Source of the DNA: Microvelia longipes
Lineage: Eukaryota > Arthropoda > Insecta > Hemiptera > Veliidae
Reading direction: 5' to 3'
DNA length: 64,000 nt
Assembly (NCBI GenBank): GCA_018340805.1
Contig: JACMZG010000008.1
Location: 18,178,676-18,242,675, forward strand
The notes beneath the pieces are model-generated. The model saw only the letters and a list, made by a program, of their open reading frames with translations, made no database searches and had not been told where the DNA came from. Each line of letters starts with the position of its first letter. Within the stretch, counting starts at the first letter, position 1. Of the stretch, positions 51,201-61,651 are shown piece after piece. Made by a program: the position numbers and the translations under genes.

Positions 51201-52529
51201 ATAGTGTCTTGTTTGGCCCCGTGTTTTTTTGAGAGCGAGTAGACCACCGATTATACAACCTACATAAAGATGGTGGACTAAACAATAACGTCTGGTCAAC
51301 AAGAGAAACCACTGCAGAGCTGGGTGGCCACTATGGACAAATGAGCAACTAAAGAGTTACATTTGCCCAATTATCCTGCCTTTCAACTAACTCCACACTT
51401 CCTCTATTAAATACATTAATTTTATATTTCATACGTACAATGAGAAAAACAATAGGCTCATTTTAAGTATAATAACTATAATCATTTTTAGGCTATAATA
51501 ACTGGGTTATTATAGAAATTAATGGCAGCGGTAAGTTACAGCTTGATCTCTTAAGATACTGAATGCTCCATTAACTTAAACAAATAAAAACTATTTAATA
51601 ATAAACTTTTATATTCATTGATAAATTTGAAATCAATTGAAATTAACACACATTAGCTTTTTGAACGAAATAATTTAGTTATAATTATGTTTTTATAATT
51701 ATTGTTAAAAATACAGATGCAAATAATAATATAGGTTGCCCAACAGAACTATGAAAACTAGATAAAATACATTATTTTTCTAAAGAAAGAAAAAATGCAG
51801 TTCAGTACATAAGTGTTTTGATATAAATAGTTCCCTTTTTAGCCACTAGAGTGGCCGCTCAGTGCTAGTCCGACATCCTCCAGGATGTCGGAGCGGATGC
51901 GGAGCCCAGCATCAACCATTTTTTATTTAATCTTTTAATGTAAAAAATGCTAAATTTATCTCGTTTCCTAAACAAAAAATCTTATAAACAACTAAAAATG
52001 TTCAGAAAATTTGTCTTGTTTGCAATCTGATTTAAAACCGATAACCATATTGATAACAGTTGTACAAGGTGAAAACTAGTGCTCGGTGCGGTAGTTGATG
52101 CAACTAGCCCGTTTTTTAGGGCCACCTCAAACCAGGGAGTTGGACCACTGTGTACCGCCCCCCCTACTGAATGAATTTCTACATCACTTTAATTATAGTG
52201 ATCAGATAAGGATTGTTGAAAGGTTGAAGGGATCGGGCAAAAGGTACTTTGAGATCATCGTGAAGGGTTTGGTTGGAAACATAGAAGGGAGTATTTGTGA
52301 TTGTTCTAAGGATTTTGGATTGGAGTCTGAGGGAATTTGAGGGTTTGGTGCTACCCTAGACCTCTATCTCATAGGCCCAAGCTGGCTTTAGGATCGAATT
52401 GTTTATTCGAAGCTAGTTGTTTTAAATGATAAAGATGAACTATTCTATTACTTTTTTGGGAATCATTCTCTATGATTTTATAACTTACCATGGAAGATTA
52501 ACTCGAACTTCACCGTCAGTAGGAGCCAT
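38379..52529 (-). CDS. RFC5: Replication factor C subunit 5 (clamp loader ATPase)
   Basis: Small subunit of the pentameric RFC that loads PCNA at primer-template junctions in the nucleus. Minus-strand coding exons 52489-52529, 49625-49689, 44713-44840, 43370-43532, 42632-42791, 40942-41153, 39066-39143 and 38379-38533 sum to 1002 nt with phase kept, giving 333 aa, close to the human protein (340). Motifs: NLPWVEKYRP near the N-terminus, Walker A GPPGTGKT (52-59), Walker B LDEAD (116-120), and the arginine-finger motif SRC (159-161). The C-terminal helical part keeps GDMRK, YTCVGHP and [17 protein letters not shown] and GLALQDIL place it with RFC5 (Drosophila RfC3) rather than RFC2 or RFC4. 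The gene spans 14 kb for 1 kb of coding sequence. Intron 2 (44841-49624) holds a LINE ORF and both GTCGAC arrays; introns 4-7 hold 5S-bearing repeats, a foldback element and a (TA)n tract. Confidence 0.96.
38880..39020 (+). repeat. 5S-bearing repeat, 5' fragment
   Basis: In RFC5 intron 7. It has the family's 5' end (atttatacagcatgtatata, ggaaaagtattg) and 'ctgtttcagggtttttatac', then stops; no 5S-like part. Confidence 0.75.
39220..39980 (-). repeat. 5S-bearing repeat, near full-length copy
   Basis: In RFC5 intron 6. The minus strand reads from about 39980 (5' end) through the 'cctgaaacgg' block and the 'gtgtctgttatcatcgtag' block to the 5S-like stretch at about 39398-39445 (GGTCAGTG, GGTGACTGCTGAGAATG), the 'gaggacgagcgaag' motif, and 'accccatactcgatttttt' near 39220. 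Confidence 0.85.
40629..40731. repeat. (TA)n microsatellite
   Basis: TA tract with three phase slips in RFC5 intron 6. Confidence 0.95.
41465..42090 (+). repeat. 5S-bearing repeat, copy with internal deletion
   Basis: In RFC5 intron 5. It keeps the 5' end (ccgcatttataccgtaggca), the 5S-like stretch at about 41883-41935 (gttaagcagaattgaatatg, ctggataggtgactgctgg) and the 'gaggacgagtgaagcaagtc' tail motifs. It lacks the 3'-terminal 'ctgtacccgattttt'. Confidence 0.82.
42826..42991. mobile_element. Short foldback element, family F2, copy 2
   Basis: Starts AATAAACTATGTAGGCTTC like the copy at 22409. It has inverted 'agatttaggtcttccactgc' and 'gcggtcaccaccagaaaacc' plus 'taaatct' ends, and is flanked by TTGTAAGTT direct repeats (42817-42825 and 42992-43000). 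It lies in RFC5 intron 4, 26 bp before exon 5. Confidence 0.75.
43088..43160 (-). repeat. SINE 3' fragment
   Basis: 'actcatcaaggataacccct', 'gcgggcacaacctcaggtg' parallels the 3' body of the SINE at 22001-22228. The tRNA-like head is missing. Confidence 0.6.
44841..45364. other. RFC5 intron 2, first part
   Basis: AT-rich intron sequence without a recognised element. Confidence 0.5.
45365..45480. repeat. Degraded hairpin cluster related to 56066-56300
   Basis: Contains AAGAGGC-ctttc-GCCTCTT, GCCG-ct-CGGC and TGGCA-tac-TGCCA, then 'aagtgaattttca'. The last two parts parallel ACATGGCA-ttt-TGCCATGT and 'agcgaattttca' near 56235-56270. Confidence 0.5.
45560..47058 (+). mobile_element. 5'-truncated LINE with reverse-transcriptase ORF
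   Basis: The open frame 45688-47058 (456 codons) encodes the palm/thumb and C-terminal part of a non-LTR reverse transcriptase: [17 protein letters not shown], then LLADDVVYF (the usual Tyr/Phe-Ala-Asp-Asp has Leu first, both Asp kept), [30 protein letters not shown], and a C-terminal CN...H...C motif near [12 protein letters not shown]. Upstream 45566-45655 reads in another frame as [13 protein letters not shown], so one frameshift near 45655 separates motif A from the ORF. No endonuclease domain or ORF1 is present. It is antisense to RFC5 within its intron 2. It is not autonomous, but appears recent because the frame is long. Clade not assigned. Confidence 0.88.
47378..47465. repeat. (TA)n microsatellite
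   Basis: TA tract just before the first GTCGAC array. Confidence 0.95.
47565..48010. repeat. Array of 16-bp GTCGAC units, array 1
   Basis: Period is 16 bp, consensus GTCGACAAATCATTCC with C/A variants of the first base and small changes in 'attcc/attgc'. Each unit is centred on the palindrome GTCGAC. The orientation of the flanking bases flips several times (aaatcattcc to ggaatgattt), so blocks form large inverted repeats. 'cgaatcgggttgttgc' interrupts it at turning points. In RFC5 intron 2. Confidence 0.93.
48172..48247. repeat. (TA)n microsatellite
   Basis: TA tract between the two GTCGAC arrays; the surrounding 48011-48654 is AT-rich, with no gene. Confidence 0.9.
48655..49085. repeat. 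Array of 16-bp GTCGAC units, array 2
   Basis: Same unit as array 1, again with orientation flips and the same linker type (cgaaacgagttgttgc). One section (48760-48880) is nearly duplicated at 48885-49005. Confidence 0.93.
49690..51929. other. RFC5 intron 1, mostly unassigned
   Basis: AT-rich intron sequence. 50145-50222 contains a B-box-like AGGTTCAAATCC, and 50425-50490 (minus) an A-box-like TCTAGTGGTGGAAGCG; these may be SINE scraps. A perfect hairpin CCGACATCCT-cc-AGGATGTCGG lies at about 51871-51892. No gene seen. Confidence 0.45.
51930..52169 (+). mobile_element. Right-end fragment of the TIR element
   Basis: Matches about 5090-5334 of the element at 4316-5357 (tttatctcgtttcctaaaca, 'gtacaaggtgaaaactag', 'ggagttggaccactgtgt', 'cccctactg'). 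Similarity continues about 20 bp further. In RFC5 intron 1. Confidence 0.8.
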
Positions 52530-53889
52530 TTTAATAAAACTAATTAATTCAAACGAAACACTCTAAAATAAAACAATAAAATCTTTTGTTGTTGTTTACT
52601 TCTCAGTTTATTAGAGCGCTAAACTAAATTATTATATTCTTATATAATCTTTAATAATTTAAACTACTGAAAATTAAATTTTAACAATACCCACAAATAA
52701 ATAAATACATTTTTATAACTAGAATGTGGGAGAGAATGCAAATTTGTTTGTATATTCTTCTTGTTTTTCTGTTATTCCCGCGTTTTCTGCCGACATGTTT
52801 AGTTCAAGGTTCAGTTAATGTTGGACAAGTTTCGTTAATGTCGGAAGAGTCATGGAAGAGTACTGAAAGTAGAATTTAGGTGTAATCACAATACTAATTA
52901 AAGTTAACTAAAAAGATTAGTTGTTGCAGTAGTATAAAGCAGTATAAAAATGAATTAAGAAAAAAAGTAAAAAATTAACAAAAAATATGATAACTTCAGA
53001 TTAGAAAAAAATTAAATTGAAAATAAAAATAAATCAACAAAAGATAAGTTGTAAGTTGATATTACAAAATATGAAAATGAATTTATGAATACTAAATTAC
53101 AAAATAAGTAACATAGTTAAGAATAAAAATAATCCAAGTATAAAACTAAACAAACATACTTTAAGCCATATTAGTATTTTAATAGTTTATCTAATTATTG
53201 ACAGTCAGGCTGTACCAGTTTATCTGGTATCAAATACAGTCTTTAATAATAACATTTAAATATTTACGATTTTAATATTAAAATATGAAAAAAATAATAT
53301 TCTAAATAGAATTAAATTAGATGAAATAAAGTTCTCATAAAGAAAAATAAAATAAACTTAAACATGAATTAAATTAATAATGATCACATTTTCACTAACA
53401 ATAAGATAAGAGGTATGTAAAACAGAGATTAAGTATTTAAATAAAATAAACCACTAATATATTGCTAAGTCTTACATTAAAGTAATAATAAAGTTATAAT
53501 TTAAATAAACTGTCAATAATGTACTATACAATGAATTAAAAATAAACTTCATTATATTTAAAACTATTTAGGCCATATAAGATTATAAAGTTTTTTATTA
53601 AAACTTGAAAACTTAGAAAAAAAGTCTAACTGTTGACATAAATCGTTAGATATTCTTTGCATCCGTGTCAAAGTTAAATTAATTGAAAAATTAGAGCTAT
53701 GGTGGGCAATTTCAAATAATCTAGAACGTGTGGTGTGAGTATAGGAACATTAATACAGGAAAGTAGATAAGGAGAATCTATTGCACCATTTTATTTTATT
53801 ATTTTATTTATTCTATTACCATTTTATTCTACTATATAATTTACTGTTTTTTTTGTTATGTTTATTTGATGATAATAATAATCGAATGT
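52530..53889. other. 5' flank of RFC5, no gene seen
   Basis: AT-rich. It should include the RFC5 promoter immediately beyond 52529; no TATA box is obvious. No ORF of note. Confidence 0.5.
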
Positions 53890-53965
53890 GGTCAGGTTAC
53901 TTTTTCGATGTTTCAAAATTCAACCAATAGGGCCCCTCTAGTAATATATCTCTATGGTTCCATTG
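53890..53965 (+). repeat. Short interspersed repeat F3, end fragment
   Basis: 'gtggtcaggttactttttcg' ... 'gggcccctctagtaatatat' 'ctctatgg'. The same order occurs at 54476-54570 and 55630-55710, and an inverted end at 55410. Confidence 0.7.
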
Positions 53966-54184
53966 AGGAACTCAAACCCGAGATTTCCCTATAGCGAAAC
54001 CATAGCGAACCCCTATACGTTTACAATTTCTTTTCATTTACCAATCAATGCCGATCGTTAATTGACACAAAAATATTATATTAATTATGTTATCAATAAT
54101 ACATTACAACTTAAAAACTAATGTATCAATATTTATTAAAAACTACGATTTTTTTAAATTAAATTAAACTTATTTAATTATTTT

Positions 54185-54240
54185 TTACTTTTCCTTATTT
54201 ATACCGTATGTATATAGGAAAAGTAATGCCATGTGTTGGT
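54185..54240 (+). repeat. 5S-bearing repeat, 5' end fragment
   Basis: 'ttttccttatttataccgta' then 'tgtatataggaaaagtaatg': the family's 5' end with its TACTTTTCCT...AGGAAAAGTA dyad. It is followed directly by (TA)n. Confidence 0.75.
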
Positions 54241-54258
54241 AATGCCATTAATAAACGA

Positions 54259-54570
<312 letters not shown>

Positions 54571-54716
54571 CCGTAAAGAAAATTTATTAAAATTAAATGT
54601 AACATTAAAGATTAATGGTAATAATTTAAATAGTCACACATAAATAAATGTAAATTGATTATTTTTATTTAAAAAATAATAAATTTTATATTTTATAAAT
54701 AAAATATAATACTTTA

Positions 54717-54860
54717 TGTGTTCCGTGATATTCAAGATGGCGGTATAGGGTATAAAAGGAATATACCATATTATTCTTTTTACGACTGACCATAGGCTCG
54801 GTCGACTATGATCAGTCGACCTTCAGCCTTCATGCAGAGCGGAATATCCGATGAAGTAAA
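54717..54860 (+). promoter_or_regulatory. Candidate TATA promoter, possibly an LTR
   Basis: TGTTCCGTG at 54719, then 'aagatggcgg', a canonical TATAAAAGG at about 54750, the dyad GGTCGACTATGATCAGTCGACC at 54798-54819 and, near 54866, a donor-like gtaagtct. The TGT start and strong TATA box suggest an LTR, but I found no matching 3' end, direct-repeat flank or gag/pol sequence. Confidence 0.35.
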
Positions 54861-55190
54861 GTAAGTCTAGAAATTTTATTATTCGTTTCTATCGATCTAA
54901 TTTTGAATTAATTTAATACTTAACTACAATTCTAAAATAGTTAACATAATTGTATAAGTTAATAGATCGCAATATAAGTAGGTGTGATGTATTTTACTTT
55001 GAATCTTAAGCCATTTTGAATATTTCTATAACTGTTTACAATTATTCTATTTGCATGTCTGCTATAAATATTGAACTTTCAAAGATATTACTGCTATTAA
55101 TACTATAATTACTGTTAACTCTACACGTATTGGTACTAATACTACAAATTACTACTATTCTATTATTACTTTTTACCAATAACTATTACT

Positions 55191-55240
55191 AGAGTGCCAG
55201 TATAATCAGGCACCTGAGTGCCTGATTATACATGCACTCT
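55191..55240. repeat. Hairpin with ~23-bp stem
   Basis: AGAGTGC-ca-GTATAATCAGGCAC, loop CTGA, then GTGCCTGATTATAC-a-TGCACTCT. Confidence 0.9.
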
Positions 55241-55380
55241 ATTACTATAACGTTAACTATAATTCCTGCTATAACTATAACGTAAACTATAATTCCTGCT
55301 ATTACTATAACGTAAACTATAATTCCTGCTATTACTATAACGTAACTTATTGCTCCAACTATTAATATAACGAACGTAAC
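55241..55380 (+). repeat. 30-bp tandem repeat, about 4.5 copies
   Basis: The unit contains 'ctataacgtaaactataatt' followed by 'cctgctatta'; the last copy is degenerate. Confidence 0.9.
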
Positions 55381-55409
55381 CTATTACACCCACTATTACT
55401 ATTACCTAC

Positions 55410-55712
55410 AGTCATAGAGATATATACTAGAGGGGCATAGCCTTTCTAAATACATTGAGGGCCTGCAACATCTTTTCGGGGCTCTCAGGGGCTCTGAGTA
55501 ATCTCATTGAAACCTCCTTCAATAGTAAGTTAAGGTTATAATTGTTTGTGTTTTGATTTGTATTTTCAACGTTTTACTATATAAGTTATTGAAATTTTGT
55601 ACTGATTATTTGATTATATTTATAGGGAAGGTGGTCAGGTAATTTTTTTTTCATGTTTCAAACTTTAATCTAGGGGGCCTCTCAAGTAATAATATTTCTA
55701 TGCCTACAGAAA
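55410..55712. mobile_element. F3 element with inverted ends, ~300 bp
   Basis: Left end 'catagagatatatactagag' 'gggc' mirrors the right end 'gggggcctctcaagtaataa' 'tatttctatg'. No ORF. Other F3 right ends lie at 53890 and 54476. Confidence 0.6.
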
Positions 55713-55737
55713 TGTATAAACCAAGTAGTGAAACTCT

Positions 55738-55739
<2 letters not shown>

Positions 55740-55801
<62 letters not shown>

Positions 55802-55806
55802 TATAT
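55740..55806. repeat. (TA)n microsatellite
   Basis: TA tract abutting the F3 element. Confidence 0.95.
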
Positions 55807-56065
55807 ACATATGATCCGAAAGTGTCTGTCATCCGAACAACCTTATAAACGTCATATTCATGACGAAAATTCGAAACGTATTTCTGATGAGTTAAAAATC
55901 ACCTAAATTGAAAGATTTATTTATTACTCATACCTTTCTATGAGGAGTAATACTCATACCCACAAAGAGACTTAAAGAGTAAGTTGGTTATGTTTTAACT
56001 TAGTTCAGTGACCTTTAAGTCAACCTCCCCATTTAAGGTTGTAAAGCTTTTTAAGAGTACAAATA

Positions 56066-56300
56066 CGGGCCTTCGGCCCGTAGCCGCTACGCGGCCTCGG
56101 CGCTTCGCGCCTCGTCCGCTCCGCGCGTCGGCCCACCGGGCCGCTTCGCGGCCCGGGGGCCTCCCTGTGGCCGCTTTGCGGCCACATTGTTGTTGTTTTG
56201 TATTATGTGTTGTTTCATTATTGTTCTTGTTACATGGCATTTTGCCATGTATCTAGCGAATTTTCACAGCCTCTCCACACAGGCCCGCTTCGCGGGCCTG
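56066..56300. repeat. GC-rich train of three-base-loop hairpins
   Basis: In AT-rich surroundings, consecutive hairpins: ACGGGCC-ttc-GGCCCGT, GCCGC-tac-GCGGC, GGCGC-ttc-GCGCC, CGGCCC-acc-GGGCCG, GGGCCGC-ttc-GCGGCCC, GTGGCCGC-ttt-GCGGCCAC (to 56186). Then come ACATGGCA-ttt-TGCCATGT near 56232-56250 and CAGGCCCGC-ttc-GCGGGCCTG at 56280-56300. The frames through it on both strands look like by-products of the palindromes. Confidence 0.9.
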
Positions 56301-57246
56301 AGTGGCTTTCTCACAAACTTGATTTTACTAATTGAGATTTTATTAATACTCTATTATTAATAGTATGCTATAATATTAAAATTAAGAACATTATAAACAA
56401 AAATATATTATTCATGATTTTTGTTTTTAAATAAAAATACCGTTTCCGTCACTAAAGATTGTCTGATTGAGCTGAAACCGGTCGCAATGGTTTTAGAATG
56501 ACTTCGACCATAAAGACAACTTCAACACTTACTTACATTTATGATTGTTTATAAAATTTAAAGAAAAATGTCAAATTTTTTTTTAAACAAATTGTTTATT
56601 TGAGTAAAATCTTAAGGTTGAAAAAAATATATTCATGATTATTTAAAATAAAAATACCGTTTGCGTCACTTAGGATTGTCCGATTGAGCTGAAACTGGTC
56701 GCATTCGTTTTAGAATAACTTCGACCATATAAAGACTACTTCGATGTTCTTCCTCTTTACGGGTCTGCTTAGCTCGGCGTGGTTCAGTGGAAGCCATTTT
56801 TGCCCTGTCTCTGTGGGACAGTAGGCTTACCATGATGGAGCAAGAGGTAGAGGTCTCTCTTTTATACTATATCCCACCCTCTAACACTACTGAACCCAAC
56901 AGATATCGTACGAGTCTTTGACCTAGACGTATACATATATACAAGATTATATATATGTATACCAATTGCGCCATTTGTGATGGTTCGATTCAGCTGAAAT
57001 TGGTCTTAATCGATTCAGCTAGCCGTCTACCTAAATACTAGATACTTTGTTTTAAAGCCATTTTAAGTTTCAAAAAATTTGTTTTTTCATGACGTCATAA
57101 CTTTGGTTGATGACGTCATAATGTTTTTATAACAATAGGCCTCGTAACCTCCTCACATCTCGCGATTTGCAAAGTTTCGTTTCAATTTGAGAACGCCTTC
57201 GAGAGTTATCGTTCGCCATACGAAAGGGTAGAAACTCTTACATACC
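56301..57246. repeat. Diverged tandem duplication and unassigned repeats
   Basis: A block near 56440-56530 (ataccgtttccgtcactaaa, 'attgagctgaaaccggtcgc') recurs near 56653-56745 with similar sequence, about 210 bp apart. Related wording (gattcagctgaaattggtc, 'tgttttaaagccattttaag') occurs near 56985-57065 and at 63425-63490. 56760-56800 has an A-box-like TGGTTCAGTGGAAG. No gene. Confidence 0.6.
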
Positions 57247-57257
57247 TATATATATAT

Positions 57258-57329
<72 letters not shown>

Positions 57330-57335
57330 TATATA
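57247..57335. repeat. (TA)n microsatellite
   Basis: TA tract, partly (CA)-interrupted at its left. Confidence 0.9.
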
Positions 57336-57542
57336 AACTTTTTTCGGACATATATTTTTGTTATCAGGAAGCCAATAGGAACCGATTCCACTCACTCCCA
57401 CCCTCAACTTCCGTCATCCGAACAACCTCATAAGCGTCATTTTCATTATGAAAATTCGCTAAAATAACTCAAGGAATTGAGAAAAGGAAATAGAGTATTA
57501 TTTTGTAAAAAAAAAATTATTGTTTATTTATTAAAATTAAAT

Positions 57543-58133
57543 TTAAACGTTAACATTAGCGTTAGCATTAATATTAGCAGCATTTAGGCCGCTGTTAGCG
57601 AGATCACTGGCAGCTCCGCAGCATGTTAGCAAGCCGTAAGCGCCGTTAGCAGCATTATTGGCAAGTCCGTAAGCGCCGTTAGCAGCATTATTGGCAAGTC
57701 CGTAAGCGCTGTTGGCAGTATTACCTGCAAATTGTGCGGCTCCGTTAGCGAGACCGTAAGCACTATTAGCAGCATTATTGGCTAGTCCATAAACGTTGTT
57801 TGCGGCATTGTTAGCAAGACCGTATGCCCTGTTAGCAGTATTACCGGCAAATTGGATGGCACCGTTCGCAAGTCCACCAGCAGCGCCTAAAGCTCCATTG
57901 GCGATTCCATAAGCGCTGTTGGAAAGACCATTAGCAGCTCCAAAAGCTCCGTTAGCAAGTCCACCAGCAGCTCCTAAAGCTCCGTTAGCAAGTCCACCAG
58001 CAGCTCCTAATGCTCCGTTGAGAAGTCCACTTGCTCCTCCAAAAAGGTCCGAGTTAAGACCAAGACTGAATTGTGGAGTAGCTTGACTGGCTCCAAGAAC
58101 AGCAAGAGCAAATACAACGGCGAAGACCTTCAT
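57543..58133 (-). CDS. Secreted Ala/Gly/Asn-rich 11-residue-repeat protein
   Basis: 196 aa from ATG 58133 to TAA 57543. Residues 1-18 (MKVFAVVFALAVLGASQA) are a clear signal peptide. After a short TPQFSLGLNSDLFGG segment the protein is a run of units: GLANGALGAAG-type 11-mers, then GLANNAANGAY-type 11-mers, interspersed with 18-residue units containing GAxQFAGNTANxAY. The tail has LLTCCGAASD and ends NANANVNV. It has no charged residues to speak of and no known domain. The codons are GC-richer than the surroundings. AATAAATAAAC at 57523-57532 lies about 12 nt past the stop. A polypyrimidine tract and AG (ttttttttctag, minus, ending about 58152) just upstream of the ATG suggest a spliced leader exon. 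A structural role (cuticle, secretion, glue) is only a guess. Confidence 0.85.
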   Translation of the reverse strand: MKVFAVVFALAVLGASQATPQFSLGLNSDLFGGASGLLNGALGAAGGLANGALGAAGGLANGAFGAANGLSNSAYGIANGALGAAGGLANGAIQFAGNTANRAYGLANNAANNVYGLANNAANSAYGLANGAAQFAGNTANSAYGLANNAANGAYGLANNAANGAYGLLTCCGAASDLANSGLNAANINANANVNV

Positions 58134-58309
58134 GATTTCCAAAATGAGCTAGAAAAAAAACTTAAATAGTATTGATCATTATTCTGACCGAGTAGAAGCC
58201 TTGTAAAAGTGCGTGGGACCTTTTTGAATACCTATAAATATTTCTTATTTAGGCAACAGTTATCTAGTTCCTATTAATAAGAAGGGAGAAGTTAATTTAT
58301 TTAAAAACT
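58134..58309. promoter_or_regulatory. 5' flank of the secreted repeat protein
   Basis: Contains the candidate 3' splice site near 58152 (minus strand) and weak TATA-like TATTTATAG near 58234-58241. The promoter itself may lie beyond the intron. Confidence 0.35.
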
Positions 58310-59515
<1,206 letters not shown>

Positions 59516-59640
59516 ACAGTAAATTACTGGAAACTAATATTTTGGTCGATATAAAATAAATTTTAAGTAGGATATCCTTTTTTATGTATTTTTGGGCTCC
59601 GAATCGAATAAATTCGGTCCAAAGTCGATACGGCCTAGGT

Positions 59641-60589
59641 ATAGGCCGTATCCTAACCTAGGTCAGGTATTAAAATGATAACCTAATGATATGTCTTATG
59701 CGAGAATATCTATTCTGTTATTGAGAGTTTTGAGACTTACCTGAGGTGGTAGCTGTCCAACGTATAGGTATGCAATGATCTTTCAGATGTCATCCCATCT
59801 TTTTATACCTAAAATTTAAATTTGAAATCTATTTGCTCTTTATTATTTCGTAATAAAAATATTCGTAATTTCAGTACAGAATTTAGAATGTTAGTGTAAT
59901 TATTGTAATTAATAAAAACTATTAACTAAATAACATTAGTACAGCTACCCTATTTACTCCTCTACGCACTCACGTTTTCTATAAGTTATATTATAATTAT
60001 TAATTGGAAATAATTAATTACTTGTTTGTCTATGTTCTTTTAGGAGTGAAACTAAAAATAATTTCTAAGAATAAATTCGAGTTATTAATTATAAAATTAT
60101 ATTATTAAAATGTTTTATTTAAACAGTATTGTGTGTCGAGATACAGCCAATGCAATTAATTATCATTATACTGGTTTCAAAAGTGCTCTGTTACAGTTTC
60201 AGCAATTTTGATAATAATATAAATATTAAATATCTTAAACAGGCTACTAAAAATGAAACCGAGCTACTTATTCCCATGCTTCAAATTTCTTTTTGGTCAA
60301 ATTTGCCTAATACTCTGATTTTTCATAATACTTTGACGTTTGAAAGTAAACATTCCTGACAGCACGATTGATCGACCTTTCTTATAATGTAGCACACGTT
60401 TATAATCAGTTGACAGCGTGGTATTAAAGTTTTGAGAAACTAATGAGGTTGATCTGATATGAAATTGTGGGCGGGGTTAACATCAAGGATTGACCAATTC
60501 TTCAACTAATTATAACCGTGTTTTATACTATAATAACGACAAAAATTATGAAGACTGCAGACCCATTTTGAAATAAAGGGGTTAATTTT
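59641..60589. other. Intergenic, no gene seen
   Basis: AT-rich. A 76-codon frame at 60129-60359 has no recognisable features or splice support. Confidence 0.45.
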
Positions 60590-61345
60590 TTTTACTTTTC
60601 CGTGTTATATAGGAAAATTATTGTGTTTCCTAAAAATCCGAAACCAGGACGTTACCAGCATTGTCCGTTTCAGGTGTTTTCAAGGCCTCCTGAGTGGTTT
60701 TTAATAAGTTGTCTGTCTGTATGTGTGTGTGTCTGTTATCAACGTAGCTTCCAGTGTATTTATGTAAGAGAGTTAAAACTTTGTACAAAAATCAATTTAT
60801 ATGTGTAGTTGTGCTATTTGGAAAACCATGATAATTTTCCGCAATAATGACAGCAAAAATTTTGAAAATAATAAAATAAAACGCGGACAAATTTTCGATC
60901 GGATAGATTTTATGCACGCATGTTGCCATGTATAATTCTAACATACATGCTAAGTTTCATCTCATTATCAGCATTAGTTCAATTTTTATGAAAAGACTTG
61001 GGTACGATTTAAAAAAATGTAAAAAATCGGGAAATAATCCAATTGAGTTGAAATTTGGTTCAAGTGTAAACATTTACTTAAACATAAGTCCATCAAGTTG
61101 CGTTTCAATACGACAAGTATATACTCAAAATTTTGTAAGATCATAAAAATTAAGCAACATCGAGCTGGTTAATTGCCTGAATTGGTCACTGTTAGACATC
61201 CCCAGATTATTATCTGGGACTAGTGATGCAAGTCTTACGACGTGTTGCAGTAAAAATTTTACGAATAGTATATTCTGAGGACGAGCGAAGCGAGTCTGAT
61301 GTAATGAGGAAAATGTTTCGAGGTACCTCGTACCCGATTTTTTAG
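60590..61345 (+). repeat. 5S-bearing repeat, full-length copy
   Basis: 5' end 'tttacttttccgtgttatat' 'aggaaaatta', 'ccgtttcaggtgttttcaag', 'gtgtctgttatcaacgtagc', 5S-like stretch at 61147-61195 (aattaagcaacatcgagctg, gttaattgcctgaattggtc), 'ctgaggacgagcgaagcgag', 3' end 'cgaggtacctcgtacccga' then T-run. Confidence 0.88.
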
Positions 61346-61651
61346 CGTACTTTTACCACTAAATTACGCTTATGAGTTTTTTCAACACCAAAGTAAAAGT
61401 TAAAACAATATATACTAGAGAAAAATAACAAAACACAAGAATAAAATATAGATTATCTATCAGTGTGTTTACGAAGATTAAGGGTGATTCAAATCAACCT
61501 GTCGTGTGAATCTTTGTTGGTACTTTTCCAGATTAGGTGTCCCCTAATGTAAAGGCCAAAAAAATAAAATGGATGAATATAACGGTTCCATAAGTCCCCT
61601 TTTAGAGGTTAAATATATTTATCTATAAAAACAAGGAAATATACATTTTAA

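Noticed and set aside
52095..52340. 81-codon plus-strand frame
   Set aside because: Its first half is the right end of the TIR element; the rest shows no family resemblance.
55995..56256. Arg/Pro/Ala-rich frames on both strands over the GC-rich block
   Set aside because: They arise from the palindromic hairpin train; overlapping mirror-image frames argue against coding.
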